Origin: an uncultured Flavihumibacter sp.
GTDB taxonomy: Bacteria; Bacteroidota; Bacteroidia; Chitinophagales; Chitinophagaceae
Assembly (NCBI GenBank): GCA_902168225.1
Contig: CABHOW010000142.1
Coordinates: 33,968-97,967 of the forward strand
Length of the DNA stretch: 64,000 nucleotides
Direction of reading: 5' to 3'
Shown: positions 28,477 to 36,673 of the stretch, one piece after another
How the letters are laid out: the number at the start of each line of letters is the position of its first letter
How positions within the stretch are numbered: position 1 is the stretch's first letter
Made by a program: the position numbers and the translations under genes
Notes under the pieces: model-generated
What the model saw: the letters and a program-made list of their open reading frames with translations, nothing else
The model's database searches: none
What the model was told of the DNA's origin: nothing

Positions 28477-31400
28477 ATGAGAAAATTTAAGCTGTTGTTT
28501 TCGGGCTTGTTATTAGCAACCATGCTACAAGCTCAGGAAACCTTTCCGGTAAATGGAGTAGCCGATAAGCGAGATGGTTACTACGCATTTACAAATGCCA
28601 CTATTGTAAAAGATGCACAAACCACATTACAAAATGCCACACTTATTATTAAGGATGGCAAAATCGCTAGTGTGGGTACAGGAATTAGCATTCCTAAAGA
28701 AGCAGTAATAGTAGATTGCAAAGACAAATTTATTTATCCATCATTTATAGATATCTATACCGATTATGGTATGCCACAACCGCAACGTCAAGCGGGTGGT
28801 CAGGGTGCAGGTGGAGGTCAGCCTAATCTTGCCCAGCTCGCCGCTGCATTCGGCCTAGGTGGCCCACAGGCTGCTCCGGCGCAAAAAGGAGTAATGGGTT
28901 GGAACCCTGCTATTAAGCCGGAGGTCGACGCCATTCGTTTATTTGGCGTAGATGATGCCAGGGCCAAACCGCTAAGAGAGGCAGGATTTGGAACCGTACT
29001 TACACACCAAAAAGATGGTATCATAAGAGGTACAGGTGCCCTAGTAACATTGGCAAACGCAAAAGACAACTTTGTAATTGTAAAAGAAAAAGCTAGCGCC
29101 AACTTATCCTTCAACAAAGGAACATCTACAGTTGCTTACCCCTCTTCCATGATGGGTAATATTGCTTTGCTAAGACAAACTTATTATGATGCAGCATGGT
29201 ATAAGTCGAATCCGGAAGCTGCCAAAAAAGAAGGTATTAACTTAAGTTTGAAAACCTTCAATGACAATCAATCACTGCCTCAAATTTTTGATGCACAAGA
29301 TCGCGGTATTGACTTATGGAATGTGATGCGTGCCGATAGAATAGGCGATGAGTTTGGTGTACAATATATTATTAAAGCCACCGGTAGAGAATATCAGCGT
29401 ATTAAAGAAGTAGCTGCTACAAAAGCGCCACTTATCGTTTCCGTTAACTTTCCACAAGCACAGGATGTAGAAGATCCTAACGATGCTAGATTGGTTTCTT
29501 TAGCCGATATGAAAGCTTGGGAACTAGCGCCTACCAACCCGGCCGCTATAGAAAAAGCAGGAATTCCATTTTGCTTAACTGCAGCTGATTTGCGCGACCC
29601 AAAAACATTTTTATCCGCAGTAAGAAAAGCTATTGAATATGGTTTAACAGAGAAGGCTGCCATAGAAGCGCTTACAAAAAATCCCGCAACCTGGTTAGGG
29701 GTTTATGATAAAGTAGGGAGCATCGAAGCCGGTAAAATAGCCAACTTTGTAATTACCAATGCACCCGTTTTTTCTGAAAAAGCATCCATTTTACACAACT
29801 GGGTTAATGGCGAAAAATATGCCGTTAAAGAAGACGCCTGGTATTCTATTGCCGGTACTTATAATTTAATAGTAAATACTATAGCCGGTCCGCAAGCTTT
29901 AACACTCGATGTAAAATCAACTAATAGTGCTTCTCTCATTCTTGGGAAAGACACATTAACCCCTCGCTTTAGCTATGACGGAAAATCAGTAAAAATCGGT
30001 TATTCAGCAAGTATGCGCGCCAGAAGAGGTGCAGGTATGCCGAATAATGCGAATATGCAAGCCATGATGGGAGGGGCAGGAGCCGCTACTTTACCGGCTA
30101 ATGCAACCAAACTAAGTGGTTTTAACAATGGTGGTATATGGAATGGTACCGGTGTAGATTCATTAGGTAATCTGCTTACCTGGAGTGCTACTCCTATTGC
30201 TTTAACCGTAGCTAAAGCAGATAGCGTGAAAACAAAACCGGTACCTAAGTTAAATGGTACATTGTATCCGTTCACTGCTTTTGGAAACAGTGATAGCTCT
30301 TTACCAAAACAAGAAACCGTTCTCTTTAAAAACGCAACCGTATGGACTAGTGATAAAGAAGGAAAATTGGAGGGTGCAGATGTATTAGTGAAGAATGGAA
30401 AAATTGCTAAGGTTGGTAAAAACTTAAGCGATGCCGGTGCTCGTATCATTGATGCAACAGGCAAACATTTAACGGCCGGTATTATCGATGAGCACTCCCA
30501 TATCGCTTCGGCCTCTACCAATGAAGGCGGACAATCAGTAACATCTGAAGTACGAATTAAAGACAATTTAGATCCTGATGATATTAATATCTATCGTCAA
30601 CTAAGCGGAGGCGTTACAACCTCTCATATTTTACATGGCTCTGCTAATACTATTGGCGGACAAACACAGTTAATTAAACTCCGTTGGGGAGCAGATGATG
30701 AAGGACTGATGTTTAAAAACTGGGATCCTTTTATCAAGTTTGCTTTAGGCGAAAATGTAAAACGTTCTTCTTCTACACAAGGTAATACCAGATTTCCCGA
30801 TACTAGAATGGGTGTGGAGCAAGTGTTGATCGATGCCTTTACAAGAGCTAAAGCATATGATACAGAGTGGAAAGAAGCTGAAGCCAATAATAAAAAAAAG
30901 GGCGCAACCCCTGTTGTTGTGAGAAGAGATCTTGAATTAGATGCCTTAGCAGAAATTATCAATAAGAAAAGATTTATTACTTGTCACAGTTATGTTGCCA
31001 GTGAAATCATAGGAACCATGAGGGTTGCAGAGCGTTTTGGTTTCCGAATCAACACGTTTACCCATATTTTGGAAGGATATAAAGTAGCCGATAAAATGAA
31101 AGAACATGGGGCTAATGCATCTACGTTCTCAGATTGGTGGGCATATAAAAACGAAGTGCAAGATGCCATTCCATATAATGCAGCCATCATGCAGAAAGTA
31201 GGATTAAATGTAGCCATCAATTCAGATGATGCAGAAATGGCGCGCCGCCTAAATCAGGAAGCAGCCAAGAGTGTAAAATACGGTGGTATCAGTGAAGAAG
31301 ATGCGCTTAAAATGGTTACTATCAACCCGGCTAAAATGCTACACGTAGATGATAGGGTTGGTAGCATTAAAGAAGGTAAAGATGCAGATCTTGTTTTGTG

Positions 31401-31680
31401 GAGCGATAATCCATTAAGCATATATGCAAAATCATTGTACACTATGGTTGACGGAACCATTTACTTCGATCGTGAAAAAGATGCTGAAATGAGAAAACAA
31501 GTTAAAGCAGAAAGAACTAGACTGATAGGAAAAATGATTGGCGAGAAAAGATCCGGCTCACCGGTTCTACCATTTACTCCAAGCTATAAATATATCAGTA
31601 CCTGTTTAGATCATGGTCATAAACTAGGCATCTTGGAAGTAGATTTGGAAGATGTAATACTAAATTCTGATAACCACTAA
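28477..31680 (+). CDS. Secreted double-domain amidohydrolase-family protein
   Basis: This 1067-residue protein has a signal peptide (LLFSGLLLATMLQAQ). Two amidohydrolase-like halves are joined: residues about 30-450 and about 610-1040. The first half lacks the HxH metal motif (FIDIYTDYG stands there) and carries a Gly/Ala/Gln-rich insert. The second half keeps HSH in DEHSHIAS, His in FITCHSYVASE and TFTHILEG, and Asp in NSDDAEM, so it could be active. Relatives are imidazolonepropionase- or isoaspartyl-like hydrolases, substrate unknown. The smaller paralogue follows 11 bases later in the same operon. The C-terminal tail after SGSPV is unlike the usual family end. Confidence 0.85.
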   Translation: MRKFKLLFSGLLLATMLQAQETFPVNGVADKRDGYYAFTNATIVKDAQTTLQNATLIIKDGKIASVGTGISIPKEAVIVDCKDKFIYPSFIDIYTDYGMPQPQRQAGGQGAGGGQPNLAQLAAAFGLGGPQAAPAQKGVMGWNPAIKPEVDAIRLFGVDDARAKPLREAGFGTVLTHQKDGIIRGTGALVTLANAKDNFVIVKEKASANLSFNKGTSTVAYPSSMMGNIALLRQTYYDAAWYKSNPEAAKKEGINLSLKTFNDNQSLPQIFDAQDRGIDLWNVMRADRIGDEFGVQYIIKATGREYQRIKEVAATKAPLIVSVNFPQAQDVEDPNDARLVSLADMKAWELAPTNPAAIEKAGIPFCLTAADLRDPKTFLSAVRKAIEYGLTEKAAIEALTKNPATWLGVYDKVGSIEAGKIANFVITNAPVFSEKASILHNWVNGEKYAVKEDAWYSIAGTYNLIVNTIAGPQALTLDVKSTNSASLILGKDTLTPRFSYDGKSVKIGYSASMRARRGAGMPNNANMQAMMGGAGAATLPANATKLSGFNNGGIWNGTGVDSLGNLLTWSATPIALTVAKADSVKTKPVPKLNGTLYPFTAFGNSDSSLPKQETVLFKNATVWTSDKEGKLEGADVLVKNGKIAKVGKNLSDAGARIIDATGKHLTAGIIDEHSHIASASTNEGGQSVTSEVRIKDNLDPDDINIYRQLSGGVTTSHILHGSANTIGGQTQLIKLRWGADDEGLMFKNWDPFIKFALGENVKRSSSTQGNTRFPDTRMGVEQVLIDAFTRAKAYDTEWKEAEANNKKKGATPVVVRRDLELDALAEIINKKRFITCHSYVASEIIGTMRVAERFGFRINTFTHILEGYKVADKMKEHGANASTFSDWWAYKNEVQDAIPYNAAIMQKVGLNVAINSDDAEMARRLNQEAAKSVKYGGISEEDALKMVTINPAKMLHVDDRVGSIKEGKDADLVLWSDNPLSIYAKSLYTMVDGTIYFDREKDAEMRKQVKAERTRLIGKMIGEKRSGSPVLPFTPSYKYISTCLDHGHKLGILEVDLEDVILNSDNH

Positions 31681-31691
31681 AATTTATAATC

Positions 31692-33005
31692 ATGAAAAAA
31701 TCAATTAATATTCTAAGTGGTTTATTACTGTTTGCTACTGCTATTTCCGCACAAGAAACAGTATACCCTGCCAAAGCGCAGAAAGGATTAGCATTTATTA
31801 AAAATGGTACCCTACATGTAGGTAACGGAACCGTTATTGAGAATGCTACCGTAAAAATTCAAAATGGAAAAATTGAAGAGGTAGGCACTAACATTGCTAT
31901 ACCCGCAGATAATGTAGCCGTATATGATGCCAAGGGTAAACATATCTATCCGGGATTAATTTTACCGGCTTCTACATTGGGTTTACAGGAAATTAGCGGC
32001 ATCCGTTCATCTTCAGATTTTCAAGAAATAGGAGAAGTGAATCCCAGTGTTCGCTCCATTGTTGCCTATAATGCTGATTCAAAAATTACTAACACCCTTC
32101 GTTCAAATGGTATCTTGCTTGCCCATACTGCTCCCGTAGGATCCTTAGTTGGCGGCACTTCCAGCATTGTTCAACTGGATGCCTGGAATTGGGAAGATGC
32201 AGCATATCGTTTGGATATGGGTATGAATTTATACATGCCCAGCTTATTAGGCAGACCCGGAGGAAGGTTTGCAGCACTATTTGCACAGTTCTTTACACAA
32301 CAAGGAGATCCTACAAAAGAGGCCTTGGATAAATTAGAAACGGTTAAAACTTTTTTCCGTGAGGCAAAAGCCTATGCCCAAACCGAGCAAAAAGTTCCGA
32401 ACTTAAAGTTTGAAGCAGCAAAGCCTTTGTTTGCAAAAAAACAAAAGCTTTTTGTACACTGCAACCAGGTAAAGCAAATGCTATTAGCTATCGACTTTGC
32501 CAAAGAATTCGGATTTGATGTTGTTTTGGTGGGCGCATCAGAAAGTTGGCAAATTGCAGACTTGTTGAAGCAAAATAATATTGGCGTTATTCTTACACAA
32601 TCACATAACCTGCCAACACTCGACGACGACGATGTAGATCAGCCATATAAAGCAGCGGCAGCACTTCAAAAAGCAGGTGTTAGTTTTTGCATCAATGATG
32701 ATGATTCACAAAATAGGGGAAGAAATCTGGCATTTAATGCCGGTACCGCTGTTGCATATGGTCTTACAAAAGAAGAAGGGCTAACCGCAATCACACTTGG
32801 TGCCGCTAAAGTATTAGGTATTGATGACGTAACCGGTTCTATAGAAAAAGGGAAGGACGCAAATATTGTAATCAGTACAGGAGATATTTTAGATATGAAG
32901 AGCAGTATTATTACCGATGCTTTTATACAAGGAAGAAAAATTGTATTGGATGATAAACACAAACAATTATACGAAAGATATAAAGCTAAATACAACATAA
33001 AATAG
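31692..33005 (+). CDS. Secreted amidohydrolase-like protein, probably catalytically altered
   Basis: This 437-residue paralogue of the preceding protein has a signal peptide (INILSGLLLFATAISAQ). The composite domain runs from AFIKNGTLHVGNGTVIENATV to the typical GSIEKGKDANIVI end. The metal-binding HxH after the first strand is missing (HIYPGLILPASTLGL), while FVHCNQ, TQSHNL and NDDDSQN keep some His/Asp positions. It may be a non-catalytic partner of the 1067-residue protein or use a different metal site. It is the last gene of the pair and is followed by a strong terminator. Confidence 0.82.
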   Translation: MKKSINILSGLLLFATAISAQETVYPAKAQKGLAFIKNGTLHVGNGTVIENATVKIQNGKIEEVGTNIAIPADNVAVYDAKGKHIYPGLILPASTLGLQEISGIRSSSDFQEIGEVNPSVRSIVAYNADSKITNTLRSNGILLAHTAPVGSLVGGTSSIVQLDAWNWEDAAYRLDMGMNLYMPSLLGRPGGRFAALFAQFFTQQGDPTKEALDKLETVKTFFREAKAYAQTEQKVPNLKFEAAKPLFAKKQKLFVHCNQVKQMLLAIDFAKEFGFDVVLVGASESWQIADLLKQNNIGVILTQSHNLPTLDDDDVDQPYKAAAALQKAGVSFCINDDDSQNRGRNLAFNAGTAVAYGLTKEEGLTAITLGAAKVLGIDDVTGSIEKGKDANIVISTGDILDMKSSIITDAFIQGRKIVLDDKHKQLYERYKAKYNIK

Positions 33006-33022
33006 CAAATGCTTTTTTGTTA

Positions 33023-33059
33023 GAAACCCTTCTAAAAAATTAGAAGGGTTTCTTTTTTT
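33023..33059 (+). terminator. Rho-independent terminator of the amidohydrolase operon
   Basis: GAAACCCTTCTA (33023-33034) pairs perfectly with TAGAAGGGTTTC (33041-33052) and is followed by seven T residues. Confidence 0.92.
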
Positions 33060-33228
33060 AGACGCTATAGTATTCCTTTAACAAATATTTTTGAAGTACT
33101 CTTACATCTTTTTTCCGTTCGGCACCTCTTAATACCGATTATAAAGCTTTAACGTTTTTCGCATTGTATACTTGTAACATTTTTACAAGCACAACGATTA
33201 AGTATAAAGAATCCCTTAAAAAATCGGA

Positions 33229-35685
33229 ATGAAACTGCTTACAACATTTCTATATATTACATTATTTGTTTCGGAAATACATGCACAACATGATTCTCTT
33301 CAACATAAAAAGCTGATTGCTACACGCACAACAGGAAAGATTAAAATAGACGGGGTGTTAAATGATGAGGCCTGGAAATTAGCACCTATTGCAACGGATT
33401 TTGTAGAATGGAGGCCATCGTTTGGCTTAAAGGAGGATCCCGCCAATAGAACAGAAATCCGAATTTTGTACGATAATGAAGCTATTTACATTTCAGGTTA
33501 TGTTCACGAAACCAGTGTTGATAGCATTACAAAAGAGCTTGTAGGTCGTGATGTGGTTGGCGTGAATGATTTTGTGGGTATTATATTTGATACCTACCAC
33601 GATAAAATAAATGGATTTGGTTATTACGTAACACCACTTGGCGAACAATTTGATGCCAAATACTCTTCTGATGGTGAAGACGGGAGCTGGAATAGTGTGT
33701 ATGAAACCAATTCAAAAATTGTGAACGACGGTTGGGTTTTTGAAATGCGTATCCCATACGCCGCTATTCGTTTTAGTAACAAAAAAATTCAGGATTGGGG
33801 AATTAATATTACAAGACGCCGCAATAAAAGTGGAAAGCAATTAATGTGGAATCCGGTTGACCCAAAAATCGGAGGGAACTTTTTAGCGCAATTTGGAACC
33901 TTTAGTGGGTTGCAAGACATTAAAGCACCCATTCGCTTATCGCTCTCTCCCTACCTGTCTACCTACGCCAATCATTATCCTTATAATACGCCGGGTATAA
34001 ACAATACGGCAACCTCTATAAATGGAGGAATGGATGTAAAATATGGAATTAACCAAGCATTTACATTGGATATGACCTTGATACCCGATTTTGGTCAGGT
34101 TCAAAGTGATAACCAGGTTTTAAACTTAACCCCTTTTGAAGTTCGCTATAACGAAAACAGAAGTTTTTTTACCGAAGGCACTGAATTATTTGGAAAAGGA
34201 AATCTATTTTATAGCAGGCGTATCGGCGGGCAACCGCTACATTACAACGAGGTACAATCGCAATTGCTACCCGGCGAAACAATTGCTAAAAACCCCTCCG
34301 AAACAAAGCTCATCAATGCAAGCAAAATTAGTGGTAGAACTCAATCGGGTTTAGGGATTGGTTTCTTCAATGCAATTATCAGTCCCCAATATGCTGTCAT
34401 AGAAAAAGATGGAAAAGAGAGTAGAAAAATTGAAACAAATCCTCTAACTAACTATAATATTCTTGTATTTGATCAAACCTTAAAAAATAATTCTAGCGTA
34501 TCCTTTATCAATACGAATGTTACCCGAGCCGGCACAGCTTACGATGCTAATGTAACAGCAGGTTTATGGGATCTTTATTCAAAAGGAAATAAATGGAATT
34601 TTTCGGGTAAAACAGCCGTTAGTCAATTACTTGGGTATAATGGTCCCGGACAAAATGAAAACGGTTATGCACATAGCCTTACGTTCGCGAAAAGAAGTGG
34701 CCGTTTTAATTTTGAGATTTCTCAAGACTTTGCCGACAATAAATACAGCCATAACGATATGGGTTATTTTACCAATAACAACTTTATGGACAACTATTTT
34801 TGGATGGGTTATCGTTGGTTAGAGCCGAAGAAATGGTATAATAGAATAAATGTAAATATGAATGGGGGTGTTTCTATGCGCTATAAGCCCTGGGATTTTC
34901 AAAATAGTTGGATGAATGCAAATGTTAATGGACAATTCAAAAATTTATGGTGGGCGGGTGTGAACCTTAATGCAAATGCTTTTGAAAATAATGATTTTTA
35001 TGAGCCCCGCGTAGAGGGGAAAGTATTTCGGCGACCCGCTTCGTTGGCGCATGGCTTCTGGGTTGAAACTAACCGTGCTAAAAAATATTCTGCATCTATT
35101 GAGTTTTTCAATCGCTTTAGTAATCGCTATGGTAGCAACGGTCAAGATTATTCTATCCGTAACCAATATCGCTTTAACCAAAGGCTTACATTAAGTATAA
35201 ATAGTTCCTTACAATTACGTAACAACAATCTTGGCTATGCAACAATGTATAATAATGACAGTATCATATTTGCACTAAGAAAAAGAATTACTATTGAAAA
35301 TGTTTTTAATGCAAAATATAATTTCAACAATAAAATGGGTATTACTTTTCGTGCGAGGCATTACTGGAGCAGGGTAAACAACAATGCCTTCTTCAGCCTA
35401 CAGAACGATGGTGGATTAATGCCTATTCCCGGGGGAATTGATAGAGATGTGAATTTCAATGTAAACTACTTTAACATAGATATGGTATATACCTGGCAAT
35501 TTGCGTTAGGTAGCTTTATAAATGTAGTTTGGAAAGATGCCATTAGCACTTTCAACACAGATGTTCAAACAAATTATTTTAAAAACTTTGGAAGTACCAT
35601 TGAATCTGCCCAACAGAACAGCTTATCGTTTAGGATTATATATTTCTTGGATTATTTATCTATTAAAAAGAGACGAAGCATCTAA
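33229..35685 (+). CDS. CBM9-like/DUF5916 outer-membrane protein
   Basis: This 818-residue protein has a signal peptide (LLTTFLYITLFVSEIHAQ). Residues about 28-215 match the carbohydrate-binding family 9-like fold (KIKIDGVLNDEAWKLAP, EIRILYDNEAIYISGYVHE, WVFEMRIPYAAIRFS). The rest is a DUF5916 beta-barrel-type region (NENRSFFTEGTELFGKGNLFYSRRIG onwards) typical of Bacteroidota outer membranes. Such proteins are often found beside peptidases and hydrolases; ligand and activity are not established. It is monocistronic or leads the next OMP gene, 44 bases downstream. Confidence 0.85.
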   Translation: MKLLTTFLYITLFVSEIHAQHDSLQHKKLIATRTTGKIKIDGVLNDEAWKLAPIATDFVEWRPSFGLKEDPANRTEIRILYDNEAIYISGYVHETSVDSITKELVGRDVVGVNDFVGIIFDTYHDKINGFGYYVTPLGEQFDAKYSSDGEDGSWNSVYETNSKIVNDGWVFEMRIPYAAIRFSNKKIQDWGINITRRRNKSGKQLMWNPVDPKIGGNFLAQFGTFSGLQDIKAPIRLSLSPYLSTYANHYPYNTPGINNTATSINGGMDVKYGINQAFTLDMTLIPDFGQVQSDNQVLNLTPFEVRYNENRSFFTEGTELFGKGNLFYSRRIGGQPLHYNEVQSQLLPGETIAKNPSETKLINASKISGRTQSGLGIGFFNAIISPQYAVIEKDGKESRKIETNPLTNYNILVFDQTLKNNSSVSFINTNVTRAGTAYDANVTAGLWDLYSKGNKWNFSGKTAVSQLLGYNGPGQNENGYAHSLTFAKRSGRFNFEISQDFADNKYSHNDMGYFTNNNFMDNYFWMGYRWLEPKKWYNRINVNMNGGVSMRYKPWDFQNSWMNANVNGQFKNLWWAGVNLNANAFENNDFYEPRVEGKVFRRPASLAHGFWVETNRAKKYSASIEFFNRFSNRYGSNGQDYSIRNQYRFNQRLTLSINSSLQLRNNNLGYATMYNNDSIIFALRKRITIENVFNAKYNFNNKMGITFRARHYWSRVNNNAFFSLQNDGGLMPIPGGIDRDVNFNVNYFNIDMVYTWQFALGSFINVVWKDAISTFNTDVQTNYFKNFGSTIESAQQNSLSFRIIYFLDYLSIKKRRSI

Positions 35686-35729
35686 AAATTCAAAATTTAT
35701 TTGTCTCTTTGAGTAAATAAATTGCAGTT

Positions 35730-36647
35730 TTGAAAAATATCTTCACAGCATTATTTCTATTTATTTTATTCTTTTTGGTAACTAATAGTATTTGTGCTCA
35801 GGTTCAAGATACCAGTACTATTCCCAAAAAAGAGGAAAAAGAAACAAAAAAAGGGTATTTCAAAGCCGGAATAAGTTATTTATCTAATAATGTATATAAT
35901 GGACGTTCGGATTCATTGATAGTACCTTATATTATTCCCACTTTCGGATATTTCAGCCCATCGGGTTTTTATATAAGTGCTACTGCCGGTTACTTAAAAA
36001 ATGCAGTGGCTAGTAGGTTTGATTTCTTTTCATTGGAGTCGGGGTATGATAAAACAATATTTAAAGATTTTAATATTTCTGTATACGCTGCAAGAGATTT
36101 TTATAATACGCAAAGTGTGAATGTTCAATCGGGTATTAAGGGAAGTGCAAGCGTAACGCTTAGTTATACAGCCGGCCCCATTACTTTGCAAGCCGGACCT
36201 AATATGGTTTTCACTACCGGTGATCCTGATCTTTTTTTTAGTGGGGGGCTTTCAGTGCCAATAGATATAGCGGGGGATAAGGGTAATTGGAGTATTTTAC
36301 CAGGAGTTAATTGCAATGTTGGCACCCAAAACTATCATGAACAATATGTAAGCGGTAAAACGAAGAAAACGAACCGCACCCCCTCTACAAATATTATAAC
36401 CACTATTGAGTCATTGAACCCCTCTACCTTAAAACTACAGGTAGTAGAATTCTCCAGCCCTTTCCAATATGAAGCCGGTAAATGGGGTTTTACGATTACG
36501 CCAACATTTGCAGTGCCATATAACCCAACTGTATATAAAACAACAACGAAGGCGTCGGGAACTGGCGGAACCGGGGTTGTGAGTTATGAAACAGAAAAAA
36601 TAAGCAATAAATTTTATCTGGAAGCGGGTGTTTTTTATAAGTTTTAA
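35730..36647 (+). CDS. Putative outer-membrane beta-barrel protein
   Basis: This 305-residue protein starts at TTG (codons then read KNIFTALFLFILFFLVTNSICAQ, a signal peptide). After a Lys/Glu-rich linker (residues 30-42), alternating aromatic/Gly strands such as GYFKAGISYLSNNVYNG and GFYISATAGYLKN fill the protein, which ends in FYLEAGVFYKF, a barrel-type C-terminus. No specific family recognised. Close spacing to the CBM9/DUF5916 gene suggests co-transcription. Confidence 0.7.
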   Translation: MKNIFTALFLFILFFLVTNSICAQVQDTSTIPKKEEKETKKGYFKAGISYLSNNVYNGRSDSLIVPYIIPTFGYFSPSGFYISATAGYLKNAVASRFDFFSLESGYDKTIFKDFNISVYAARDFYNTQSVNVQSGIKGSASVTLSYTAGPITLQAGPNMVFTTGDPDLFFSGGLSVPIDIAGDKGNWSILPGVNCNVGTQNYHEQYVSGKTKKTNRTPSTNIITTIESLNPSTLKLQVVEFSSPFQYEAGKWGFTITPTFAVPYNPTVYKTTTKASGTGGTGVVSYETEKISNKFYLEAGVFYKF

Positions 36648-36661
36648 GTCGGGTCTTTTAT

Positions 36662-36669
36662 TACCTTAG
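36662..36669 (+). promoter_or_regulatory. Candidate -7 box of polA
   Basis: TACCTTAG, one mismatch from TAnnTTTG, ends four bases before the polA start codon, the same distance as at mnmG. Confidence 0.3.
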
Positions 36670-36673
36670 CCCA

